Shown here: piece after piece, positions 1-5,861 of the stretch
How the letters are laid out: each line of letters starts with the position of its first letter
Numbering within the stretch: the first letter of the stretch is position 1
Origin: Desulfamplus sp.
GTDB taxonomy: Bacteria > Desulfobacterota > Desulfobacteria > Desulfobacterales > Desulfobacteraceae
Direction: 5' to 3'
NCBI GenBank assembly: GCA_015232935.1
Contig: JADFYT010000152.1
Location: 1-6,091, forward strand
Length of the DNA stretch: 6,091 nucleotides
Translations under genes and position numbers: made by a program
The notes under the pieces: model-generated
Told to the model about the DNA's origin: nothing
Databases searched by the model: none
What the model saw: only the letters and a program-made list of their open reading frames with translations

Positions 1-142
1 GCTCGCAATCAATGAATCTGCTTCATCATAACTATTCAGGGCAATTCCGGTCTTTAGGGTTTTTACGAGACTATCAATTATAATTGATCCTGATTTTGAT
101 CTTTTTTAGGCCGCTACTCTCTATGTTTACATGATCGGCTTC
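1..142. other. Downstream non-coding stretch after the last operon gene
   Basis: This stretch follows the stop codon of the last minus-strand gene and runs to the window edge. I see no supported gene. It holds a perfect 16-base palindrome at 73-88 but no GC-rich stem followed by a T run on the minus strand, so I cannot point to an operon terminator. On the minus strand a reading frame is open from about 78 to the edge (26 codons after a TAA at 79-81). It has no convincing start or ribosome binding site and is short enough to be open by chance. Confidence 0.5.
73..88. repeat. Perfect 16-bp palindrome
   Basis: The sequence ATCAATTATAATTGAT equals its own reverse complement over all 16 bases; the next base pair outwards (72/89) does not match. 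It lies 55 bases downstream of the last gene. There is no loop and no adjacent T run, so it does not look like an intrinsic terminator. It could be a dimeric regulator site for a gene beyond the left edge, or part of a dispersed intergenic element. The palindrome itself is certain; its function is unknown. Confidence 0.6.
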
Positions 143-1453
143 TTATAGATCTTTTATCCATTTTTCCTTAAACCGTGTTTTCTCCGTTATAGAGCCTTTA
201 AACTCTATTAGGTCATGTTCAGTAAGATCTTCAGGAATATAGTTAATGGCTTTATAGTTTATGTTATTGTTAACTTGTCTTAGTGCACCGTTTTTAATAA
301 GTTCTGCATAAACAGGCGTACCTGGAGTTGGATTGAAAAAATTTAGTATGCATCTGTCAAATTTAGAATTCAAAATATAATCCCGAGTCATTTCCAGATC
401 TTTTTTTGTCTCTCCTGGATAGGCACACATAAAATATCCCACAACATTCATCCTGTGTTTGTGAATCAATTCCATCTTCTGTTCCATGTCAGCTATATTT
501 ATCGACTTTTTCATCAGTTTGAGAGTTTTTGGAGAACCGCTTTCAGGCGATATGACAACTTCCGCCCAACCCGCTTTCTTCATCAATATGATCAGCTCTT
601 CATCCAGACGGTTTACTCTTACTCCATTTATTGTTGTGAGCAAAAAAGGCTCTTGATGTTTTTCTCTAAATTTCACTATGGCTTCGCACAACTGTTTTGC
701 ATAATCTATATAAAAGGTAAGATTATCATCCAAAATACTTATCTGTCTTATATTGTGTTTTTCATATAAGGTTTGAATAGTATTAATAACATACTCTATT
801 GAATGTTTACGGATATTGTGTCCCATAACAACAGGCCCCTGACAGTATGCACAACTATATGGACAACCTCGTGTCGTCATGATCGGAGCAGACCTAAACT
901 TGTCCTTAATAGAGTACATCCAGTCTTTATATCCATTATCCAGATATCTGTCCAACTGCAACAGGTCATAATCAATATATCCAAGAGAATCAAGATCATC
1001 TATGAAATCAGAAGGATATCTGATCTCATTTCCTTTAATTCTAACACCTTGAATAGTGCTTACAAAATCAGTGTCAATTCTATTAAAATTCAAAAGAAAG
1101 GCTTTCAGGCTTGATTCACCTTCTCCTATTATAGAAAAATCCGCATCAACAAGATGTGCTGAAGGTCCACCGGAAATTATAATAGCATCACTGTTTTGCC
1201 TTATAAGATCAATATAGCGATTAACATTGTCTAAATTACTGCCCCAGATACTTATACCGATGTAATCAAATTCCTTAATACTTCCAATAAACTGTTCTGT
1301 ATCCATAGCAGTTAATGAACAATCGAGAAATGAGGACTCAATTTGCTTACCGTCAATCTTTTTAAGGACATTCATAAGGTAGCCCATAGATAAAGGAAAT
1401 ATTCCATCCATTCCCTCAGGCCATATAAGTAACATTTTTGCCCTGTCTTTCAT
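143..1453 (-). CDS. B12-binding-type radical SAM protein (second of two)
   Basis: A 436-residue radical SAM enzyme of the class with an N-terminal cobalamin-binding-like domain. Residues 1 to about 130 form the Rossmann-like part, with SGGP at 94-97 and the usual IGEGE stretch at 109-113. The radical SAM core follows: TTRGCPYSCAYC carries the CxxxCxxC cluster ligands Cys197, Cys201 and Cys204, then LDDN at 241-244, the SAM-contacting PESGS at 303-307, AYPGE at 344-348 and NPTPGTP at 374-380. Where family members have the cobalamin-ligand DxHxxG, this one reads DCSLTA (44-49) without a histidine, so it may bind B12 base-off without a His ligand or not bind it at all. The ATG overlaps the TGA of the transketolase C gene (ATGA), implying coupled translation. 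An inner ATG at 1435 with AGGG just ahead would remove six residues. The substrate cannot be read from sequence; context suggests sugar or glycan modification. Confidence 0.9.
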   Translation of the reverse strand: MKDRAKMLLIWPEGMDGIFPLSMGYLMNVLKKIDGKQIESSFLDCSLTAMDTEQFIGSIKEFDYIGISIWGSNLDNVNRYIDLIRQNSDAIIISGGPSAHLVDADFSIIGEGESSLKAFLLNFNRIDTDFVSTIQGVRIKGNEIRYPSDFIDDLDSLGYIDYDLLQLDRYLDNGYKDWMYSIKDKFRSAPIMTTRGCPYSCAYCQGPVVMGHNIRKHSIEYVINTIQTLYEKHNIRQISILDDNLTFYIDYAKQLCEAIVKFREKHQEPFLLTTINGVRVNRLDEELIILMKKAGWAEVVISPESGSPKTLKLMKKSINIADMEQKMELIHKHRMNVVGYFMCAYPGETKKDLEMTRDYILNSKFDRCILNFFNPTPGTPVYAELIKNGALRQVNNNINYKAINYIPEDLTEHDLIEFKGSITEKTRFKEKWIKDL

Positions 1454-2391
1454 CTCTTCATCTCTTTAAGTTTATGTAAATATCTTACTGCATCTGCAAT
1501 ATCCATAGGCATCAAATGATATTTGCGTGCAAGATCCAAAGGTTCTCCTGATTCGGCAAAAATATCCTTAATACCTACACGAAGCATGGGCACGGGATAG
1601 TTTTCCACCAGAACTTCAGCAATCGTACCGCCAAGCCCACCCAGGATATTATGATCTTCGGCTGTAATTATTGCCCCGGTTTTTATGGCCGAATCGACAA
1701 TCAGATCCTTGTCAATCGGTTTAATGGTCGACATATTTACCACACGGCATGAGATTCCCTCCCCTTCCATAATCTGAGCTGCCTGTATTGCTCTGTGCAC
1801 CATAACGCCAACGGCTATTATAGTGATATCAGTACCTTCCTGAATAATTCTGCCTTTGCCTATTTCAAATTTTAAGGAGCCACCAAAAATATCAGGCACC
1901 GGACTTCTTCCGGTTCTGATATAGACAGGGCCTCTATAATCCAGAATAACAGGCATTGCAGCTTTGAGTTCACCAGGATCTGCAGGAGAAATAACTGTAA
2001 AATTGGGAATGGCTCTGAAAATAGCAATATCTTCTATAGCCTGGTGAGTCGGACCATCAGGACCGACATCAAGTCCAAGGTGACTTGCGGCAATCTTGAC
2101 GTTGAATTGAGGATATGCGATTGAATTTCTTGCCTGTTCAACAGCACGCATTGAGGCAAATACTCCGTAACAGGTGACGATGGGAATAACTCCGGTTGTT
2201 GAAAGCCCTGCTGCAACAGACATCATATTCTGCTCAGCAATGGCACACTGAATAAATCTTTCGGGAAAGGCATCTCTGAATACATTGGTACCGGTACCAC
2301 CTGCCACATCCGCATCAAGTACCACAAAGTCGTCTCTTTTGGCAGCAAGCTCAATCAAACTTTCACCAAACGCATCCCGCATTGTTTTCAT
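1450..2391 (-). CDS. Transketolase, C-terminal subunit (split transketolase)
   Basis: A 313-residue protein with the pyrimidine-binding and C-terminal domains of a thiamine-diphosphate transketolase, the usual size for the second half of a split enzyme. IAEQNM at 51-56 supplies the glutamate (Glu53) that activates the ThDP aminopyrimidine across the subunit interface. GPDGPTHQ at 110-117 is the conserved His loop, VISPADPGE (133-141) follows, and the C-terminal domain begins around residue 180, with AEDHNILGGLG at 244-254. With its partner it should transfer a two-carbon ketol unit from a ketose to an aldose. I start at the ATG at 2391 rather than the upstream in-frame TTG at 2415: GGAGAG lies 8 bases ahead of this ATG, the ATG overlaps the TGA of the N-terminal subunit, and MKTMRDAFGE is a typical family start. 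Both ends are chained to neighbours by ATGA overlaps. Confidence 0.95.
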   Translation of the reverse strand: MKTMRDAFGESLIELAAKRDDFVVLDADVAGGTGTNVFRDAFPERFIQCAIAEQNMMSVAAGLSTTGVIPIVTCYGVFASMRAVEQARNSIAYPQFNVKIAASHLGLDVGPDGPTHQAIEDIAIFRAIPNFTVISPADPGELKAAMPVILDYRGPVYIRTGRSPVPDIFGGSLKFEIGKGRIIQEGTDITIIAVGVMVHRAIQAAQIMEGEGISCRVVNMSTIKPIDKDLIVDSAIKTGAIITAEDHNILGGLGGTIAEVLVENYPVPMLRVGIKDIFAESGEPLDLARKYHLMPMDIADAVRYLHKLKEMKR

Positions 2392-3287
2392 TCTACACAC
2401 TCTCCATAACCGCAATCTTTTAATGCTTGGATTTTTTCATCTCCAGAAGGACAAAGACTTCCATGCCATTTGGGGTTGTTTTCCATAAAAGAGATACCTT
2501 TTCCCTTTACTGTGTGTGCCAATATGACCGTGGGCTTTCCCTTTAAAGCCCTTGCCTCTAAAAAGGAGTTTTCAATCTGTTCAAAATTGTGTCCATCAAT
2601 CTCCAGAGCATACCATCCAAATGATCTGAATTTATCCATTAACGGTTCAAGTGCCGTAATGTTGCTGTTTAGATCATCGCTCTGATATTTATTGTAATCC
2701 ACAATTGCAACCAAATTATCAAGTTTGTGAAATGCACCAAACATAAAACCTTCCCAGACTTGTCCTTCGTTTAACTCTCCATCACCAATAATGGTATATA
2801 CCCTGAACTCTCTATTTAAAACGTTCTGATTAGTATAATCTGGTTTTGTATTAGTATATCTTGATATAAAAGTACGCTTCCCGCCCAGAGCACATCCCAA
2901 TGAAAAAGAGAATCCCTGCCCAAGAGAACCTGAATTAAATTCAACACCAGGAGTTTTTAAGCGATCAGGGTGCCCCTGCAACATCCCATTAACATGACGC
3001 AGCTTCTCAAATTCTTTGGTATCAAAAAAACCTTTCTGGGCAAGAGCCGCATACAGAACCAAACATGCATGCCCTTTTGACAAAACAAATCTGTCACGCT
3101 CGGGCGACCTGTAATTATCAAACGAAAAATTCATCTCTTTATGAAAAAGAAATGTAATAATCTCAACTGCAGAGAGAGAGCCGCCTGGGTGACCAGAACC
3201 TGCATGACAATTCATTGTAATAATGTGTTTCCTGAGTTCTTGAGCAAGGTCTGTTAATTTTTGTTCTTTTGAGTTTTTTTTTTCCAT
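2388..3287 (-). CDS. Transketolase, N-terminal subunit (split transketolase)
   Basis: A 299-residue ThDP-binding half of a split transketolase. Visible motifs, numbered from the chosen start: GSGHPGG (30-36), SKGHA (70-74), LGQGFS (122-127), and the ThDP and metal motif beginning GDGELNEGQVWEG (168-180) and closed by the Asn of DYNKYQ (197-202). It pairs with the subunit encoded immediately after it. The start is decided by the ribosome binding site: GGAG lies 6 bases ahead of the ATG at 3287, whereas the in-frame ATG at 3299 has no purine-rich site and its own G is part of that GGAG. Ten A residues follow the chosen start within codons 2-5. About 25 residues around 137-161 (rich in Thr, Asn and Tyr) appear extra compared with the compact form I know, lying just before the ThDP motif. 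The gene is probably specialised for this cluster rather than for central metabolism, which is inference from context. Confidence 0.94.
   Translation of the reverse strand: MEKKNSKEQKLTDLAQELRKHIITMNCHAGSGHPGGSLSAVEIITFLFHKEMNFSFDNYRSPERDRFVLSKGHACLVLYAALAQKGFFDTKEFEKLRHVNGMLQGHPDRLKTPGVEFNSGSLGQGFSFSLGCALGGKRTFISRYTNTKPDYTNQNVLNREFRVYTIIGDGELNEGQVWEGFMFGAFHKLDNLVAIVDYNKYQSDDLNSNITALEPLMDKFRSFGWYALEIDGHNFEQIENSFLEARALKGKPTVILAHTVKGKGISFMENNPKWHGSLCPSGDEKIQALKDCGYGECVE
2400..2405 (-). promoter_or_regulatory. Ribosome binding site of the transketolase C gene
   Basis: GGAGAG on the minus strand, 8 bases ahead of the ATG at 2391 and inside the end of the N-subunit gene. It supports this ATG over the in-frame TTG at 2415. 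Together with the ATGA overlap it would allow both reinitiation and fresh loading, giving near-equal subunit amounts. Confidence 0.7.
3274..3283 (-). repeat. A10 homopolymer just inside the transketolase N gene
   Basis: Ten consecutive A on the minus strand fill codons 2 to 5 (Glu-Lys-Lys-Asn) of the transketolase N-terminal subunit. A tract this long beside a start codon can slip during replication or transcription. Gain or loss of one base would put nearly the whole gene out of frame. The tract is seen directly; any switching role is inference. Confidence 0.7.
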
Positions 3288-3293
3288 TAGGGA

Positions 3294-3297
3294 CTCC
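3294..3297 (-). promoter_or_regulatory. Ribosome binding site deciding the transketolase N start
   Basis: GGAG on the minus strand, 6 bases before the ATG at 3287. The first G belongs to the upstream in-frame ATG at 3299, so the two starts compete, and the site favours 3287. Confidence 0.65.
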
Positions 3298-3344
3298 ATG
3301 TTTCATTATTTGCAAGTCTTGACATATCAAGGGTAAACAAGGTG

Positions 3345-4739
3345 TCACTGAATCAAATTTGCAGCAAACACACTGGAAACCTGCCCCTTTGCCATCTTAC
3401 CCGGCAGAAACCTGCTCACATAGTCCTGTATTGGTGCATTTTTATACCAATCATCATAAAGATCCATCATCATATTCTGCTGACAGATACCCTTGATTGT
3501 TTCGTGATTCAATATCAAGATAGGGCTATAACACCTAAGATATCCTTCAAGTTGAGCCAACATTTTAGCCTCCATACTGAACCCCTTTGCGTCGAAAGTA
3601 CCTTTTTCAGGAAGCTGATCATATCCACCATGTTGAAGCCCTGGAATAAACCCGTCTTCAATATCTCCGTGCTCCACAAAATAGTTGTATGCCCATGTCC
3701 CCCTGTACGGTGCATAGTGCAGCCATTGGGTAATTCTCGGCATTGGAATGGAGGTAACCCAATCCATTGACCTTTTGTGAGCTTGAGGAGAATCTCCGGG
3801 AAGACCTATAACCATATTAAGTCGTGGAATAATGCCAGCATGTTGTATTTTTTCGATTGCTCTTCTGATTGTTTCATGAGTTTCACCTTTACGAACCATA
3901 CGAAACACTTCAGGATCACCTGATTCAATGCCTATGGATAAATTTTCAACACCAGCCATCTTTAACAAAACAAGCAACTCATCATCAATCTGATCAGCAC
4001 GAACATTAAAAACACTTAAATTAAAATATTTATAATTATCTATAAAACGTTTCAGAAATGTTTTTGAATGTCTCAGATTACTTGTAAATTCATCGTCAAT
4101 CACCGATATATTTTTTACAAAAGGATATGCTGTCTTTACATTATCGAGCATATTCCAGAACTCTTTGTCCAAAGAAGCTGGTCGCCATCTGTTTCCATGT
4201 GTTTTGGTTCCGGCACAAAAGGCACAGTTATGGCTGCATCCTCTTGAAGTAAACACAGGATAGGTAACCATTTTATCAGAATTCATAAGGCAGCTAAAAT
4301 CCGGCAAAAGAAAATTATCCGCCCTGCCCAGAAATATTACCCTCTCTTTGTTTTCCCAGATAGCCTGAAATCTTCCGTCGCTTTCACCCACTACTATTTT
4401 TGACAATCTTGGATCATTCTGCAATATATCCCAATAGCTGTAAACATGAGGACCACCCACCCAGACAGGAATACCATTTTGATATGCAAAATCTACCATC
4501 TTCTGAGTTTTTTGAAGCTTCCATTCAGGGGAAGCTATCGAAATACAAAGAATATCAGGTTTCTCTCTTTCTATTATCTCTACCGGAACATGTTCTTCCA
4601 CAGGAAAAAAGTGGTGATCTGCAATAAAAACATCATGGCCGCAATTTCTGATATCATTTGCAAGTATGCCAAGACCTATGTGAGGTAATTCTCCTGTTGA
4701 TCCATCAGGAACACCCGGTTTCCAAAGCATTATTTTCAT
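3345..4739 (-). CDS. B12-binding-type radical SAM protein (first of two)
   Basis: A 464-residue radical SAM protein with an N-terminal cobalamin-binding-type domain. The first 130 or so residues hold the Rossmann-like fold, starting MKIMLWKPG, with ADHHF at 40-44, VGGPHVY at 94-100 and VVGES at 116-120. ADHHF gives Asp41-x-His43, matching the start of the lower-ligand DxHxxG motif but with Pro46 in place of Gly. The SAM core has TSRGCSHNCAFC with Cys168, Cys172 and Cys175 as the 4Fe-4S ligands, then IDDEF (214-218), GIESGDPE (270-277) and IGLPGDSP (311-318). The roughly 120 residues after the barrel are not a domain I recognise. Relatives include methyltransferases, ring-rearranging enzymes and many of unknown function. 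The ATG overlaps the stop of a 22-codon minicistron, and a weaker GGGA site lies ahead of it. It differs clearly from the second radical SAM protein of this operon, so the two are not a recent duplication. Confidence 0.9.
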   Translation of the reverse strand: MKIMLWKPGVPDGSTGELPHIGLGILANDIRNCGHDVFIADHHFFPVEEHVPVEIIEREKPDILCISIASPEWKLQKTQKMVDFAYQNGIPVWVGGPHVYSYWDILQNDPRLSKIVVGESDGRFQAIWENKERVIFLGRADNFLLPDFSCLMNSDKMVTYPVFTSRGCSHNCAFCAGTKTHGNRWRPASLDKEFWNMLDNVKTAYPFVKNISVIDDEFTSNLRHSKTFLKRFIDNYKYFNLSVFNVRADQIDDELLVLLKMAGVENLSIGIESGDPEVFRMVRKGETHETIRRAIEKIQHAGIIPRLNMVIGLPGDSPQAHKRSMDWVTSIPMPRITQWLHYAPYRGTWAYNYFVEHGDIEDGFIPGLQHGGYDQLPEKGTFDAKGFSMEAKMLAQLEGYLRCYSPILILNHETIKGICQQNMMMDLYDDWYKNAPIQDYVSRFLPGKMAKGQVSSVFAANLIQ

Positions 4740-4804
4740 CCGATTATCCCGAATTGTTCAATACCGTGAACTTTAAAGCGACTGTTATTGTTGCCAAATT
4801 TCAT
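4736..4804 (-). CDS. Putative 22-residue leader peptide or minicistron
   Basis: A short frame fills most of the 88-base gap between the methyltransferase and the first radical SAM gene. It begins MKFGNNNSRF and ends EQFGIIG. GAGGA lies exactly 8 bases ahead of its ATG, the strongest and best-spaced ribosome binding site in the window. Its TGA overlaps the ATG of the radical SAM gene as ATGA, the same arrangement as the other coupled pairs in this operon. I do not recognise the peptide. It has no signal sequence, no membrane segment, no cysteine and no run of one amino acid that would suggest attenuation. The likeliest role is translational coupling to, or control of, the radical SAM gene. A peptide substrate is a more remote option. 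It is not needed as an N-terminus of the radical SAM protein, which is complete without it. Confidence 0.5.
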   Translation of the reverse strand: MKFGNNNSRFKVHGIEQFGIIG

Positions 4805-4812
4805 TTAAATTG

Positions 4813-4817
4813 TCCTC
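4813..4817 (-). promoter_or_regulatory. Strong ribosome binding site of the minicistron
   Basis: GAGGA on the minus strand, within AGAGGAC, 8 bases before the ATG at 4804. The position suits the minicistron and is far too distant (about 73 bases) to serve the radical SAM start at 4739 directly, which is the main argument that the minicistron is translated. Confidence 0.6.
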
Positions 4818-4827
4818 TGTCTGCCTT

Positions 4828-5796
4828 TCAGACCCTGTTCTGCAAAATCATCACCTCAGACTCAAAACCATCTTTCCTGTTACCAAACACCTTGCTGTCA
4901 ATAGCGATGACTTTAAATCGATTAAAAAAGCGTATGTAATCTTTTCGTGAAACCGGATTCAGAACACCGATATCACCCGGTTGCTTTGCCACTTGTTTTC
5001 CATCTTTCTGATTTCTAAGTAGAATATTTTTTTTTACAAGTCTGTTTATGTGTGATGCATAATTTTCAACAATATCCGGTTCCATCTCCTGAAAAGAGAA
5101 AAAATTTACAAACAGGTCAAACTCACCTGCAACATATGGCAATTGCCATGGACATAACACAATTGCCTTGTATCGTTGAGCAAATTCATCAATGTTTATA
5201 AGTTTCAGATCTCTTGTTATTTCATAGCCTGCAATGTTATCTTTTCCGAATACTTCCTCAAGATATCTTGTCGAAATGTACGATAAAGGTGGGATATCAA
5301 TATTGACATAAAAAAATCTATTAAAATCACTTTTTAGGAAAATTTCTCCAAGAGTTCCGAATCCTCCCCCTATTTCAAGAACGTTTTTCAATCCTGACGT
5401 ATCAACATGTTTTTTCAAAAAGGCAAGTCCACGCAGATAATTTAACATAGATCTGCTGTAATATTTATCATCAAAAAGAAACTGCTGTACCGGAGAGCCG
5501 ATCCTACTTTCACTGACACAATCAAGCCATGGAAATTTATCGTCGTCTCCTGCAAGAAACACCTTATAGTCACAAAGAGCCTCCATTTTGCCTGTTTCAG
5601 TATCAGGATATGTCGGCACATAAAGACCTAATGCATGTTTTTGACTGCGAAATGATGAAATACCGTGTTCCTTTATCTCATCTGTGAGACTCCTTATAAA
5701 TATTGACCAAAAATTACTTGGTTGATAGATAGGTGGGGCAGACTCAATGTCCGCGAGCATTGTATCCAATAATTTATTATTTCGTGATAGATCCAT
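4828..5796 (-). CDS. Putative sugar O-methyltransferase (NanM-like family)
   Basis: A SAM-dependent methyltransferase resembling the family annotated as putative sugar O-methyltransferases in surface polysaccharide clusters. Numbered from the ATG at 5796 (322 residues), the N-terminal region has the family-like PSNFWSIF (26-33) and the FR pair (49-50). SAM motif I is VLEIGGGFGTLGE (139-151), the acidic position after strand 2 is in NIDIPP (165-170), and the family-typical NFFSFQEM (231-238) sits in the substrate half. It should methylate a hydroxyl of a sugar or sugar nucleotide in the cytoplasm; which one cannot be told. A TTG at 5808 would add four residues (a stop lies three codons further up), but it has no ribosome binding site, while the ATG has a weak GGCAG ahead, so I prefer the ATG. 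It is the first gene of the operon as visible here, 88 bases before the radical SAM gene. Confidence 0.82.
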   Translation of the reverse strand: MDLSRNNKLLDTMLADIESAPPIYQPSNFWSIFIRSLTDEIKEHGISSFRSQKHALGLYVPTYPDTETGKMEALCDYKVFLAGDDDKFPWLDCVSESRIGSPVQQFLFDDKYYSRSMLNYLRGLAFLKKHVDTSGLKNVLEIGGGFGTLGEIFLKSDFNRFFYVNIDIPPLSYISTRYLEEVFGKDNIAGYEITRDLKLINIDEFAQRYKAIVLCPWQLPYVAGEFDLFVNFFSFQEMEPDIVENYASHINRLVKKNILLRNQKDGKQVAKQPGDIGVLNPVSRKDYIRFFNRFKVIAIDSKVFGNRKDGFESEVMILQNRV

Positions 5797-5832
5797 ATTG
5801 TCTGCCAAATCAATTTATTTGTCTGTAGAAAA

Positions 5833-5851
5833 CCACGTCCTATGGGCGTGG
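5833..5851 (-). terminator. GC-rich hairpin upstream of the operon: terminator or IS end
   Basis: On the minus strand CCACGCCCATAGGACGTGG folds into five outer pairs, one C/A mismatch and two inner pairs around an ATA loop, followed directly by TTTTCT. This fits a modest intrinsic terminator stopping transcription from the transposase side before the methyltransferase gene. The imperfect hairpin between two different A/T-rich flanks also resembles the subterminal hairpins of IS200/IS605-type elements, but no transposase of that kind is present. I see no convincing -35/-10 pair between this hairpin and the gene. Confidence 0.4.
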
Positions 5852-5861
5852 ATAGGTCGAT

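Noticed and set aside
1..78. 26-codon open minus-strand frame running to the left edge
   Set aside because: It looks somewhat protein-like (…KTGIALNSYDEADSLIAS) but begins right after a stop, has no convincing start or ribosome binding site, and this length is open by chance fairly often.
455..1114. Two plus-strand frames of about 100 codons
   Set aside because: Both lie opposite the second radical SAM gene, and their products are Phe/Tyr- or Ser/Ile-rich strings with no family features.
3318..3331. CTTGA/TCAAG inverted repeat between the first radical SAM gene and the transketolase
   Set aside because: Only five weak pairs and no T run; too little to call a terminator or operator.
3342..3770. 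142-codon plus-strand frame
   Set aside because: It lies wholly inside or opposite the first radical SAM gene, whose motifs are unmistakable. The plus-strand product is rich in His and Cys without a recognisable domain and has no ribosome binding site context; it is an antisense shadow.
4740..4827. Possible cobalamin or SAM riboswitch ahead of the radical SAM gene
   Set aside because: The gap is only 88 bases, too short for a cobalamin riboswitch, with no strong stems; a translated minicistron explains it better.
5797..5861. Promoter for the operon
   Set aside because: No -35/-10 pair with acceptable spacing could be found ahead of the methyltransferase; the promoter may lie further upstream, outside the window, or be of an unfamiliar type.
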